Below, in pieces: positions 1 through 8,580 of a stretch of DNA of 64,000 bases. This stretch comes from Alcanivorax sp. S6407 (lineage in GTDB: Bacteria > Pseudomonadota > Gammaproteobacteria > Pseudomonadales > Alcanivoracaceae), in NCBI RefSeq assembly GCF_023016115.1, contig NZ_JALKBH010000002.1, positions 248,001 to 312,000 on the forward strand. The letters run 5' to 3'. Both the position numbers and the translations under genes were made by a program. The notes under the pieces are model-generated. The model made no database searches. It was not told the origin of the DNA and was given only the letters and a program-made list of their open reading frames with translations. Numbering within the stretch: position 1 is the stretch's first letter; each line of letters begins with the position of its first letter.

Positions 1-1
1 G

Positions 2-691
2 CCGGAACGGCAAGGCAGCCTCGGCATCGAACTGAAAGCCGCCGCGCGCAGCCGAGGTCTGCTCGCTTACCCGGTAGAAGATGAAACCAGTCTGTTCAGG
101 GAAATTCAGGCAGGACGGCCGGTACTGGTGTTGCAAAACCTGGCGCTGAAAAGTTGGCCAAAATGGCACTTTGCCGTGGTCACCGGCTACGACAAGGCCG
201 GCAAGAGCATCATCCTGCACAGCGGCACCACAGCGAGTGATCGCAGCCACTGGAATCGCTTTATTCGTACCTGGGCCCGCGCCGATCGCTGGGGCTTCAC
301 TCTGGTTCAGCCGGGTGAACTGCCCGCCAGCGCCACCGCCCATGGATTATTCCGGGCTATCTCGGCGTCGCCCAATGGAGAAAGTTACTGGCCCATGGCC
401 GTAGAAGCTTTCCCGCAAAGTGGCGAGCTATGGTTTGGCTATGGCAACAGCCTGTGGGGTGGGCAACAACGAGAGGCCGCCTTGCACGCCTTCCAGCAGG
501 CGGTCATGCTCAAGCCGGATTTCTCTGCGGCCTGGAATAACCTGGCCTATGCGCAACAGGCACTGGGCCATGAAGACGCTGCCCGGCAAAGTCTGTGTCA
601 GGCGCTGGCGCTAGCACCGGATGATCCCGGCCTGCAGGACAGTGCCCGCGATCTGGGCTACTCCTGCCCAGTGGAAACGGACACGGACTGA
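2..691 (+). CDS. C39-like cysteine peptidase with TPR tail (PA2778-like), 5' end missing
   Basis: The reading frame is open from the window edge, so the start and the catalytic Cys lie upstream. The visible part carries the later half of a papain-like C39 fold, including WHFAVVTGYD (likely catalytic His, about residue 57 of the visible part) and a following LHSGTT strand. The C-terminal part has TPR-like helices (WFGYGNSLWGGQQREAALHAFQQAVMLKPDFSAAWNNLAYAQQALG). This domain order matches the PA2778-type peptidase/TPR proteins of Pseudomonas, whose substrate is not established. The last 34 bases overlap the convergent gene at 658-1290. Family assignment is from motif order only and the exact role is unknown. 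Confidence 0.7.
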   Translation, partial: PERQGSLGIELKAAARSRGLLAYPVEDETSLFREIQAGRPVLVLQNLALKSWPKWHFAVVTGYDKAGKSIILHSGTTASDRSHWNRFIRTWARADRWGFTLVQPGELPASATAHGLFRAISASPNGESYWPMAVEAFPQSGELWFGYGNSLWGGQQREAALHAFQQAVMLKPDFSAAWNNLAYAQQALGHEDAARQSLCQALALAPDDPGLQDSARDLGYSCPVETDTD

Positions 692-1290
692 AGCGTGTCC
701 GCCACCTCCGGGTGGGCCTGAAGAATCTCATCACGCTGATTGCGCAGACCTTCCAGTTTTTCCCTGCCTTCCTGGATCTGCTCGGGAGGCAAGCCCTCCG
801 CTTCCGCACGGGCAATCATCCTTTCCAGATCGCTGATCTTCTGCGTGGCCGCAGAGGCGAATGAGGCATACACCTTCTGGTTTTGCCGTTGCTCGTACTG
901 TTGGTAGAGATCGGGATCTGCCAGCTCGTTGGCGCTGGGCATCTCGCGCAGATCCTCACTGCGCGCCAGGGGCGGCGTGCGCGGGTCACCGTTTTCCATA
1001 CTGTCACGCAGCGCCGTTACCACTGCCTCAGAGGGCACGGGCACCCGGGCCGGATCCTGGTTCTGCGCCTCCAGCATGGCTTGTGGCGCCGGCACATGAC
1101 GCTCGCCAATGATCTCGATCATCGGCAACGCCGTTTGGGCTTCAGTGGCAAGCTCAGCAGGTACTGCAGGCTCTGCCTGTTGCGTTGGCGTGTCCGTGAG
1201 CGCTGGCTCGGCAACCGTATTTTTCAGCTGCCACGCTGTTCCGCCAGCAACCACCCCCACGGCGACAACGGCCACCCACAGCCCGCGCAT
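658..1290 (-). CDS. hypothetical N-terminally anchored periplasmic protein
   Basis: 210 residues. It begins with one hydrophobic segment (residues 3-20, GLWVAVVAVGVVAGGTAW) that could be a signal anchor. A Pro/Glu/Ala-rich linker follows, then a charged, probably coiled-coil C-terminal half (about 135-195, QKISDLERMIARAEAEG and on). I do not recognise the family. The ATG shares one base with the stop of the upstream parvulin gene (TAATG) and a GGAGGTG ribosome site lies inside that gene's end, so the two are almost certainly translationally coupled. A role linked to envelope protein folding or to the phospholipase made upstream is inference from position only. Confidence 0.75.
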   Translation of the reverse strand: MRGLWVAVVAVGVVAGGTAWQLKNTVAEPALTDTPTQQAEPAVPAELATEAQTALPMIEIIGERHVPAPQAMLEAQNQDPARVPVPSEAVVTALRDSMENGDPRTPPLARSEDLREMPSANELADPDLYQQYEQRQNQKVYASFASAATQKISDLERMIARAEAEGLPPEQIQEGREKLEGLRNQRDEILQAHPEVADTLQSVSVSTGQE

Positions 1291-2633
1291 TACAACACCT
1301 CCGGATTCACACGCAGGGAGGCGGCTTCACTGGCTGCCGCCAGACGCGCCTTGAAGGCCTCCTGCAGCTGTACTCGGGCAATGGCCATGGCCGCCCGGTA
1401 ACGCACCGATTCACTGTCCACCGGCTGGAAACCGGTGACCTTTTCGTCCACCCAGAGGATTTCCCAGTAGGCATCATTGCTGTCGGTGGGGCTGCGGAAC
1501 GATGCTGACACCCGTCCCTGTGGTTGTACGAAGGCCAACGCGCGGATCCAGTCACCATTGCGGCTGTCGCGATCCACCCAGCCCAGCTCACCACCCGTTG
1601 CCGCATCCTCCGCCACCGAATAACGACTTACCGCCTCGGCAAACGCCAGCCCCTGTTTGATTTCAGCCACGACCTTGTCGGCTTGCTGCTGGCTGTTTAC
1701 CCGCAGATGCCGCGCGCGGACTTTTTCCACCCGCACAAACTCATCACGGTTCTGTTGGTAATACTCGGCCACCTGCTCCGCCGTCACGGTTTCCGCCTGG
1801 GCACGCAGCGCCGGATTGTCGTCGTGGATGTCATGCATCAGACCGTACTCGTGCAGCATGACTTCACGCTGACGGGCATCTTCGATGCAGCGATCCATGG
1901 CCACCATGGCGGCCGGCGCCACACCGGATTGATGCCTGAACCAGTGAAACACGAACTCCATGTTCAGCTGCTGCTTGATGGCCTCACGGATAAACTCACG
2001 GTTGAGGTTATGCATCTGCACCTTGAGCTGAATATTCTGGCGGCGATACAGATCCCACAGCGACAGCGTCTGCTCCGGCGCGTCGTCGGCAAAGCGGTAA
2101 CGGGCAATCACATGGGCGGCGGCCTGAGCCTGTTGCTGCTCGGTCATGGTGGTATAGAGATTCTGTTGCAGTGACAGCATGGGCAGCAGGGTCTCGGCAG
2201 ACAGATCCAGCGGTGCCGTCAGCCAGCCAAGGCTGTTACTGACACCAGAGTCGTGTACCGCGTCCTGGATCTTGCGGGCATAGGCGGTGCGTAGCAGACG
2301 AAAACGATGCTGCTCCTGCAGGCTTTGTGCGTCATAGCCCACACGGCCTTCACCTTCTTCGTGGCCCTCATGGCCATGCTCACTCTTCGCCATGTCTGCC
2401 AACAGGCGATTTTCAATCAACCCCTTGAGCACCACTTCACGGCTGGTCTGGGGATTGGCGCGGCGACTGGCCGCCACGAAAATATTCAGGGTCTCGGCAG
2501 GAATGGCCTCACCGTTTACACGGGCAGCCACAGATTCCGGTAACGGGCCCCACTGCCGCCAACCGGTGATTGCCACCACTGAGAGTGCCGCAGTCACCGA
2601 CACCACCGCGATAACCTTGTTGAAAACTTTCAT
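1290..2633 (-). CDS. membrane-anchored PpiC-type peptidyl-prolyl isomerase (parvulin)
   Basis: 447 residues. Residues 5-25 form one hydrophobic N-terminal anchor and the rest should face the periplasm. A SurA-N-like helical part follows (VNGEAIPAETLNIFVAASRR, about 40-70). The parvulin domain lies at about 300-400: RARHLRVNS, then FAEAVSRYSVAEDAATGGELGWVDRDS, the usual core of rotamase domains. An odd His/Glu stretch, SEHGHEGHEEGEGR (about residues 83-96), could bind metal. An AGAGGGGG ribosome site precedes the ATG. The gene lies 66 bp downstream of the secreted phospholipase C and is coupled to the next gene. Isomerase activity is inferred from the domain; acting as a chaperone for the phospholipase is a guess from gene order. 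Confidence 0.85.
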   Translation of the reverse strand: MKVFNKVIAVVSVTAALSVVAITGWRQWGPLPESVAARVNGEAIPAETLNIFVAASRRANPQTSREVVLKGLIENRLLADMAKSEHGHEGHEEGEGRVGYDAQSLQEQHRFRLLRTAYARKIQDAVHDSGVSNSLGWLTAPLDLSAETLLPMLSLQQNLYTTMTEQQQAQAAAHVIARYRFADDAPEQTLSLWDLYRRQNIQLKVQMHNLNREFIREAIKQQLNMEFVFHWFRHQSGVAPAAMVAMDRCIEDARQREVMLHEYGLMHDIHDDNPALRAQAETVTAEQVAEYYQQNRDEFVRVEKVRARHLRVNSQQQADKVVAEIKQGLAFAEAVSRYSVAEDAATGGELGWVDRDSRNGDWIRALAFVQPQGRVSASFRSPTDSNDAYWEILWVDEKVTGFQPVDSESVRYRAAMAIARVQLQEAFKARLAAASEAASLRVNPEVL

Positions 2634-2699
2634 TACTGCCCCCTCTTGTTGTGATTATTGAGGTAGACGGGCGGCCCGGCAGGGCCGCCAGTGTGACGC

Positions 2700-3722
2700 T
2701 TACGGATTCACTTTCAGCGCCGCATGGTTCAGCACATGCACCACCATGGCAATGGCATGGGGGATCACTACCTGAGCCACCTGCAGACGATCAGAATGAT
2801 CGGTGCTGGACAGCACGATACCGCCGTTGCCATAGGCCAACGCACCGCCCTGGGTGAGCAGCGGACGAATGTCATTGCTGGAGGCAGACAGCGGGGTGTA
2901 GTCCTGGATCGCCGCCGCTACCATGGCCGGGTTGTTCAGGTTTTCGCTGTCATAGTAATCCGCCACCCAGGTTTCCCAGCCGCTGTGGTTCAGGGCAGAG
3001 GTGGTCCACACGTGGTGAGGCTGCAACAGGTCGGTGGTGTGCATTACGAAACCCAGGGTCTGGGCGGTGGGGTTGGCAAGGAACTGGCTGTACCAGTACT
3101 GGCCCAGGTTATCGATGGGCTGGAACGGCATTTCCTCGAAGTCATCGTACATGGACTTGCTGGAGTAGCTGCCCTGACGATAGTTGGCTTCGGTCACACC
3201 ATAGGTGTTGTACTCGGAATCGTCAGACCACCACCAGCCGGTCATGCCACCGTTGCCATCATCCATGTAATCGCCATACAGCCAGGTGGCGGCCATGTTG
3301 TCGATGTCGCCCCATACGGTCAGCAGGTCATAGTTGTAACCGCCGAAGTCGTTGCCGTGCACATCGGAACCACGGGTGTGGTTCTGGAAGTGCCAGTAGG
3401 AGGTGTAGTTCACCAGGGAGGAACCCGCATTGAAGACCGGAGCGTAGACACAGTCACCGGTGGTGGCGCCACACAGGTAGGTGTCCTGGAAGTCGTCCAC
3501 GTCGTAGGCGCCCTGCCCGATCACTTCGGCAAACTGGTCCATGCTGTAGCCGGCCGCGTTCACCCAGGCCTTCAGACGATTGTATTCAGTGGTGGTCGGA
3601 TTGGCCTTCATGTAGTTCACCGCATCAATGGCAATGCGCTTGTGGGTGATCTGCTGGAAAGCCTGGGCCGGTGAGGCCAGTACGGCGGCGCTCAGAACGC
3701 CTGCGATAGCGAGCTTCTTCAT
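2700..3722 (-). CDS. secreted zinc-dependent phospholipase C / S1-P1 nuclease-fold protein
   Basis: 340 residues from the ATG at 3722; the open frame continues upstream but only this start gives a signal peptide (MKKLAIAGVLSAAVLASPAQA, cut before FQQ). Likely zinc ligands fit the phospholipase C/P1 nuclease fold: ITHKRIAIDA near the new N-terminus, GAYDVDDFQD, YWHFQNH, and the diagnostic block GFVMHTTDLLQPHHVW followed by LNHSGWETW. These correspond to the HxxxD, PxH and HxxWE elements of the fold. The protein probably hydrolyses phospholipids outside the cell; nuclease activity is possible but less likely given the bacterial context. It is the first gene of a minus-strand set with the parvulin. 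Confidence 0.75.
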   Translation of the reverse strand: MKKLAIAGVLSAAVLASPAQAFQQITHKRIAIDAVNYMKANPTTTEYNRLKAWVNAAGYSMDQFAEVIGQGAYDVDDFQDTYLCGATTGDCVYAPVFNAGSSLVNYTSYWHFQNHTRGSDVHGNDFGGYNYDLLTVWGDIDNMAATWLYGDYMDDGNGGMTGWWWSDDSEYNTYGVTEANYRQGSYSSKSMYDDFEEMPFQPIDNLGQYWYSQFLANPTAQTLGFVMHTTDLLQPHHVWTTSALNHSGWETWVADYYDSENLNNPAMVAAAIQDYTPLSASSNDIRPLLTQGGALAYGNGGIVLSSTDHSDRLQVAQVVIPHAIAMVVHVLNHAALKVNP

Positions 3723-3892
3723 TAGGGGTCCCCGTTTGTTGTTATGTAACTTTTTGTTATTGCTGTACAAAGAGTAGCCAAACGATCGTCCCAACCCTAG
3801 GACGCCCCGGGACAATTCATGGACATTTTCTGCCACGGGCTGAATCGCGGTTACAATGCCGCCACCGGCCCCTTCAACAGACATGACAGCCC

Positions 3893-4558
3893 ATGGATAT
3901 CGCATTTGTACTGGTAGAACCCGCACGGGGTGAGAACATCGGCGCCGCAGCCCGCGCCCTGAAAACCATGGGGTTTGAGGATTTACGGCTGGTCAGGCCC
4001 GGCGACATGACCGCTGCCAGCTGGGTGGCACACCAGAGTCAGGACATTCTCGCTAACGCCCGTCAGTTCAACAGCCTGGACGAGGCGCTGGCCGATGTGG
4101 ATCTGAGCATCGCCTGCACCGCCCGCCAGCGGATCCAGAAAGAACGCTATGTGAATGCGGATGAATGCGCCGCCCTGCTGTCGGCCAAACACACCAGTGT
4201 GCAGCGTGCCGCCATCGTGTTCGGCCGGGAATCCAGTGGACTGAACGGTGAAGAGGTAGCTCGTTGCGATCTGGGCAGCAGCATTCCCCTGGCCCATCCG
4301 CAGCCGTCCCTCAACCTGGCCCAGGCGGTGATGGTGTATGCCTGGGAGTTGCGCAAGCACCGCCCTGAAGCACCCGCCGCCGCCAACGACCAGGACACCT
4401 ATCGACACACCCGTGATGCCCTGCAGGAGCTGCTCAATGCGCGCGGCATCGAAGAGCGTGAAAACCTGCACCAATGGCTGCTGGAGTTGCTCCCCCTGGC
4501 CGACGACAGGGCGCTCGGACTCATCCGCCAACTAATGCGCCGCCTGACAAAGCCATAG
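3893..4558 (+). CDS. SPOUT-class tRNA/rRNA 2'-O-methyltransferase, YjtD/TrmJ-like
   Basis: 221 residues. The N-terminus (MDIAFVLVEPARGENIGAAARALKTMGFEDLRLVRP) is the SpoU/TrmH signature with the Asn and Arg used for RNA binding. The SAM-binding knot is at about 105-155 (AAIVFGRESSGLNGEEV, then PSLNLAQAVMVYAWEL). The length and sequence suit the YjtD branch; TrmJ proper is somewhat longer, so which tRNA or rRNA base is modified cannot be told. The start lies divergent from and close to the phospholipase C gene, leaving about 170 bp for both promoters. A long repeat field follows. Confidence 0.82.
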   Translation: MDIAFVLVEPARGENIGAAARALKTMGFEDLRLVRPGDMTAASWVAHQSQDILANARQFNSLDEALADVDLSIACTARQRIQKERYVNADECAALLSAKHTSVQRAAIVFGRESSGLNGEEVARCDLGSSIPLAHPQPSLNLAQAVMVYAWELRKHRPEAPAAANDQDTYRHTRDALQELLNARGIEERENLHQWLLELLPLADDRALGLIRQLMRRLTKP

Positions 4559-4596
4559 GAGCCAGCCGCCCACACCTGTGGGAGCCCCAAACAGTC

Positions 4597-4784
4597 GTAG
4601 GAGCTTGCCTGCAAGCGATCCGAGCCCAAGCGAGGAAAAACCGTTTCGAGTAGCAAGAAACGAGTTTTGAACCCCAAGACCCGACAATCCTCCCGGTCTG
4701 GGCTTTCGCAACTCCAAACTCGTCACTCGCTTCTCCACCCTACCCTCGCTGTCGCTCGGATCGCCTTGCGAGCAAGGCTCCTAC
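4597..4784 (+). repeat. composite palindromic repeat, copy 1
   Basis: Outer arms are GTAGGAGC...GATCCGAGC on the left and GCTCGGATCGC...GCTCCTAC on the right. Inner arms are of the CGAGT(N)ACGAG / CTCGTCACTCG type. Between them is a conserved core with ACCCCAA and CTCCCGGTCTGG-CTTTCGCAACTC. The same unit recurs at 4952-5138, 10531-10721 and (truncated) 10788-10927. Short open frames inside it are not genes. Confidence 0.85.
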
Positions 4785-4812
4785 AAAACCCGGCGCCCCA
4801 TGGCGATACAAC

Positions 4813-4894
4813 CGTAGGGCGGAAATCGGCGAAAGCCGATCTCCGCCATGAAGGCCCACGTCGGAGATGGGCTCACGCCCATTTCCGACCTACG
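4813..4894 (+). repeat. CGTAGGGCGGAAAT-type inverted repeat
   Basis: The unit begins CGTAGGGCGGAAAT and ends ATTTCCGACCTACG. It carries inner mini-hairpins CGGCGAAAGCCG and GGGCTCACGCCC. Further copies are at 46275-46362 (complete) and 47398-47431 (half unit). Confidence 0.8.
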
Positions 4895-4951
4895 TTTTGC
4901 CGAAGCGCCTGAGGGAACCCAAACAGCCGTAGGAGCCAGCCACCCACACCT

Positions 4952-5138
4952 GTGGGAGCCTGCCTGCAGGCGATCCGAGCCCAGGCGAGGAAAAAACCGT
5001 TTCGAGTTACGAGAAGCGAGGTTCGAACCCCAACACACAACAACCCTCCCGGTCTGGCCTTTCGCAACTCCAAACTCGTCACTCGCTTCTGCCCCCTACC
5101 CTCGCTGTCGCTCGGATCGCTTGCAGGCAAGCTCCCAC
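4952..5138 (+). repeat. composite palindromic repeat, copy 2
   Basis: It has the same architecture and core as copy 1, but the outer arms read GTGGGAGC...GCTCCCAC. The left arm (GCCTGCAGGCGATCC) and the right arm (GGATCGCTTGCAGGC) changed together, so pairing is kept. Together with copy 1 and the CGTAGGG unit it fills the gap of about 700 bp between the methyltransferase and mscK. Confidence 0.85.
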
Positions 5139-5253
5139 AGAAGACCTCTCGCAAACCACCCCTGACGCGCGCAACGTGTTGCATCCAGCATGAGGCGTGC
5201 AGCGCCTCCCTATGGTACAAATAGCGCAGATTCCCCCAGGAGTGATTTTTGTT

Positions 5254-8200
5254 ATGGATCGACGTCTTCCCCTGATCCTGCTGCTGTTGCTGCCCATGCT
5301 GGCGTATGCCCAAGTCTCCGCCACATCCTTTTCCCTGCCCGGCGTGGGTGACCTGCAAAAACAGCTGACCGATACCAGCAGCAATAAGGAAGATGGCAGC
5401 CCTAACCCGGATAAGGAGCGGCTGGAGAAAACCCTATCTCTGCGCAAGGAAATTGATCAGAACCAGGAAAAGATCGAATCGCTCAAGACCTTTTCCGCCA
5501 AGGCCCCCAGTGAGCGCATCCGGCTGGAAGCCGAACTTACCCGCGCCCGTGATGAAAAGGACACCAACTGGCAGGAACGCTACGCCGATCTGTCCCTGGA
5601 AGAACTGGTCAAAACCCTGGTGTCACAGCTGGATGCCCTGGAAAAAAACCAGCAGGGGCTGGCCAAGGCCAGTAGCGACCTGACCCGGGCGCAAACCCTG
5701 CCTGAGCAGGCACAAAGTGCCATCAGCCGGGCCATGGACCGCATGGACGATATCCGCGTGATGCTCAACCAGGGCGTCGATGGGCAGGGGGAGTCACTGT
5801 CCGACGTTCAGGAGGTGATGCTCAACACCGAACTGCACGCGCTGGAAACCCGCATCAACCGGTTCAATCAGGAACTGGCCGTGGTGGACAAATCCCAGGA
5901 TATTGCCCGCCTGCAGCAACAACTCTACAAGCTGGAGCAGAACCGCATCGAAGCCCAGCTGGATGCCCTGCAGCCGCTGATCAATGAGCGCCGCAGTAAT
6001 CAGCTGGAAGCCCTGGCCAATGCCCCGGAAGCAGAACTGCCAGAGGATGTGCTGAATCAGCCCCAAGTAGTGAAGGCGCGGGAAAAGAACCGGGAATTAC
6101 GTGAGCAGCTGGCCGCCCACAATATCGCCACCAACGAATTGCTGCGTACCGCCGTCAATACCAAGACGGAACTGGACAAGGCCCGCGCCCTGTCGACCAC
6201 CGTCAACGACCAGATCCGCATGCTGGAAGGCAGCCTGTTGCTGTCCCGTATTTTGTACGATCAACAGAAAAGCCTGCCGCAGAGCGACACCTCGCTGGAC
6301 CTGGACAAGAACATCGCCGAGATCCGCATCAGCCAGTTCGAGCTGGACAAGGACATTCGTGCCCTGGACGACAGCCCGCTGCCCGCCCGCCAGGAACTCG
6401 AAGCCAAACCGACCCCGGAGCTGGAGAAAGCCTTCCGCATTCTCCGTGAGGAGCGCCTCACCCTTTACGACCAGCTGGACCGGGAAATCAGTCGCCAGCT
6501 GGCGATCCTCACCCGTACCCAGCTCAATCATCAGCAGCTGCTAAAAATCAGCCGCAGCCTGCATACCACCATTTCCGAGCAGACCTTCTGGATGCCCAGC
6601 ACCCAGCCGCTGGGCCTGGAATGGCTGGCCAGGCTGCCCGGCCAGATTGTTGATCAGCTGGCCAACACCCCCTGGGATGATCTGGCCCACATCACCCGCG
6701 AACAATTCAGCAGCAAATGGCCCCTGCTGATTGCCATCCTGGTGCCCCCGGTACTGCTGCTGATTCCCCGCCGGCGCCTGAAGAAAAAAATCGCCACCAT
6801 GAACAAGGATGTGGGGCACCTGCGCAAGGACAGCCAGCTGCACACCCCCCTGAGCCTGCTCTATACCGTGCTGATTGCCTCCCCGGTGCCGGTGTTCCTG
6901 CTGCTGTTCGGCACCGGCCTGTGGCAACTGCAAGGCAACCTGACCAGTGTGTTTGGTTCCGCGCTGGTGCAATTGGCCCTGCTCTGGTTCGTGTTTGAAT
7001 TCCTCTACCGGATGCTCAAGACCGACGGCATTGCCCAGCGTCATTTCCGCTGGAGCAATGAAGGCAACCACATCATGCGGCGACGACTGGTGGTGACTGG
7101 CCTGGCATTGATTCCAGTGCTGCTGATTGTCTCCTTCGGGGATTACTGGCCCGCCCTGCTCAGCAACGATCGTATCGGCCTGGTCATCATGCTGGCCTGC
7201 ATGCTGATCATCGCCATCAGCCTGCCCAGCGTGGCCCAGAGCTACCCGGCCCGTAACGTCAGTCGCACCATGAAAGGCCTGATCACCGCCCTGTGTGCAC
7301 TGGCTCCCCTGACTCTGGTGGTGCTCACCGGGCTCGGCTACTACTACACCTCGGTCCGGCTGGCCGGCCACATGATCTACAGTTTCTACCTGATCGCCCT
7401 GTGGATCGTGCTGGACGCTACCGCCGTGCGCGGCCTGGCGGTGGCCGCCCAGCGTCTTTCCTACAAGCGCATGGTGGCGCAGCGGGAAGCGGAGCAGAAA
7501 GACACCACCGGATCCGAAGCGGTGGAAGTGGAAGAACCCAAGCTGGACCTGAAACAGGTCAACCAGCAATCCCTGCGTCTGATCCGCCTCGCCCTGTTTG
7601 CCGCTGTGGGCCTGCTGGTCTACTGGGTATGGGCGGAAGTGCTGCACGCCTTCGCCTATACCGACAGCATCGTGCTGTGGGAAACCACCGACATGATCGG
7701 CCAGACCGAACAGACAGCCCCCATCAGTCTCGGCGACGTGATCGCCGCCCTGGTGATCGGCACCGTCACCTACCTGCTTGCCAGCAACCTGCCCGGCCTG
7801 CTGGAAGTGCTGGTGCTGTCGCGCCTGGATCTGCGCCAGGGCACCAGTTACGCCACCACCACCCTGCTCTCCTATGTGATTGTCGGCGCCGGCATCATCA
7901 TTACCCTTGGCGCCCTCGGCCTGAGCTGGGACAAGATGCAGTGGCTGGTAGCAGCACTGGGTGTCGGGCTCGGCTTTGGCCTGCAGGAGATCTTTGCCAA
8001 CTTCATCTCCGGCATCATCATCCTGTTCGAACGTCCCATTCGTATCGGCGACGTGATCACCATCGGCAATCTCGACGGCACCGCCAGCCGCATCCGTATC
8101 CGCGCCACCACCATCATCGATTTCGATCGCAAGGAAATCATTGTGCCCAACAAGGCCTTTGTCACCGAGCGGCTGATCAACTGGTCCCTGTCCGACACCG

Positions 8201-8574
8201 TCACTCGCATCATCATCAAGGTGGGCTTCGCCTACGGCTCGGATCTGGAGAAGTGCCGCGAGATTCTGCTCAAGGCTGCCCGCGAGAACAAACGCGTACT
8301 GGGCGATCCGGAACCGGTAGTGTTCTTCCTCACCTTTGGCGCCAGCACCCTGGATCACGAACTGCGGGTTCATGTGCGAGACATCAGCGATCGTCTGGCC
8401 GCCACCGATGAGCTCAACCGCCGCATCGATGCCCTGTGCAAGGAAGCCGGCGTGGAAATCGCCTTCAGCCAGCTGGACATCCATATCCGCCGCGACGATG
8501 GCGAAACCCTGTGCATCGAAGGCGAAAAGCAGCCGCGCAAGGACGACAACAGTAAAAATGACGAGCAGAGCTAA
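5254..8574 (+). CDS. mscK: large mechanosensitive channel, MscK (KefA) type
   Basis: 1106 residues from the ATG at 5254. The frame opens earlier, but AGGAGTG sits 9 bases before this ATG and the signal peptide MDRRLPLILLLLLPMLAYAQ starts there. Residues of about 30-480 form a long, mostly helical periplasmic domain with coiled-coil character. Many membrane segments follow, from about 495 to 920. The C-terminal MscS module contains GVGLGFGLQEIFANFISGIIILFERPIRIGDVITIG (pore helix TM3 and start of the beta domain). The length is close to the E. coli MscK of about 1120 residues. It should release solutes on osmotic downshock and may be K+-gated as in E. coli. The APC permease gene follows after 6 bases. 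Confidence 0.92.
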   Translation: MDRRLPLILLLLLPMLAYAQVSATSFSLPGVGDLQKQLTDTSSNKEDGSPNPDKERLEKTLSLRKEIDQNQEKIESLKTFSAKAPSERIRLEAELTRARDEKDTNWQERYADLSLEELVKTLVSQLDALEKNQQGLAKASSDLTRAQTLPEQAQSAISRAMDRMDDIRVMLNQGVDGQGESLSDVQEVMLNTELHALETRINRFNQELAVVDKSQDIARLQQQLYKLEQNRIEAQLDALQPLINERRSNQLEALANAPEAELPEDVLNQPQVVKAREKNRELREQLAAHNIATNELLRTAVNTKTELDKARALSTTVNDQIRMLEGSLLLSRILYDQQKSLPQSDTSLDLDKNIAEIRISQFELDKDIRALDDSPLPARQELEAKPTPELEKAFRILREERLTLYDQLDREISRQLAILTRTQLNHQQLLKISRSLHTTISEQTFWMPSTQPLGLEWLARLPGQIVDQLANTPWDDLAHITREQFSSKWPLLIAILVPPVLLLIPRRRLKKKIATMNKDVGHLRKDSQLHTPLSLLYTVLIASPVPVFLLLFGTGLWQLQGNLTSVFGSALVQLALLWFVFEFLYRMLKTDGIAQRHFRWSNEGNHIMRRRLVVTGLALIPVLLIVSFGDYWPALLSNDRIGLVIMLACMLIIAISLPSVAQSYPARNVSRTMKGLITALCALAPLTLVVLTGLGYYYTSVRLAGHMIYSFYLIALWIVLDATAVRGLAVAAQRLSYKRMVAQREAEQKDTTGSEAVEVEEPKLDLKQVNQQSLRLIRLALFAAVGLLVYWVWAEVLHAFAYTDSIVLWETTDMIGQTEQTAPISLGDVIAALVIGTVTYLLASNLPGLLEVLVLSRLDLRQGTSYATTTLLSYVIVGAGIIITLGALGLSWDKMQWLVAALGVGLGFGLQEIFANFISGIIILFERPIRIGDVITIGNLDGTASRIRIRATTIIDFDRKEIIVPNKAFVTERLINWSLSDTVTRIIIKVGFAYGSDLEKCREILLKAARENKRVLGDPEPVVFFLTFGASTLDHELRVHVRDISDRLAATDELNRRIDALCKEAGVEIAFSQLDIHIRRDDGETLCIEGEKQPRKDDNSKNDEQS

Positions 8575-8580
8575 ACGGAC

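Noticed and set aside
4781-5447. Several open frames of 80-160 codons in the repeat field
   Set aside because: They read through the palindromic repeats and recur wherever the repeat recurs (10.5-11.0 kb), so they follow the repeat and not a protein.
6541-8484. Open frame of 647 codons on the minus strand inside mscK
   Set aside because: It mirrors the coding strand of a clear MscK gene in GC-rich DNA. The translation is rich in Gln, His and Gly with no domain, and there is no ribosome site.
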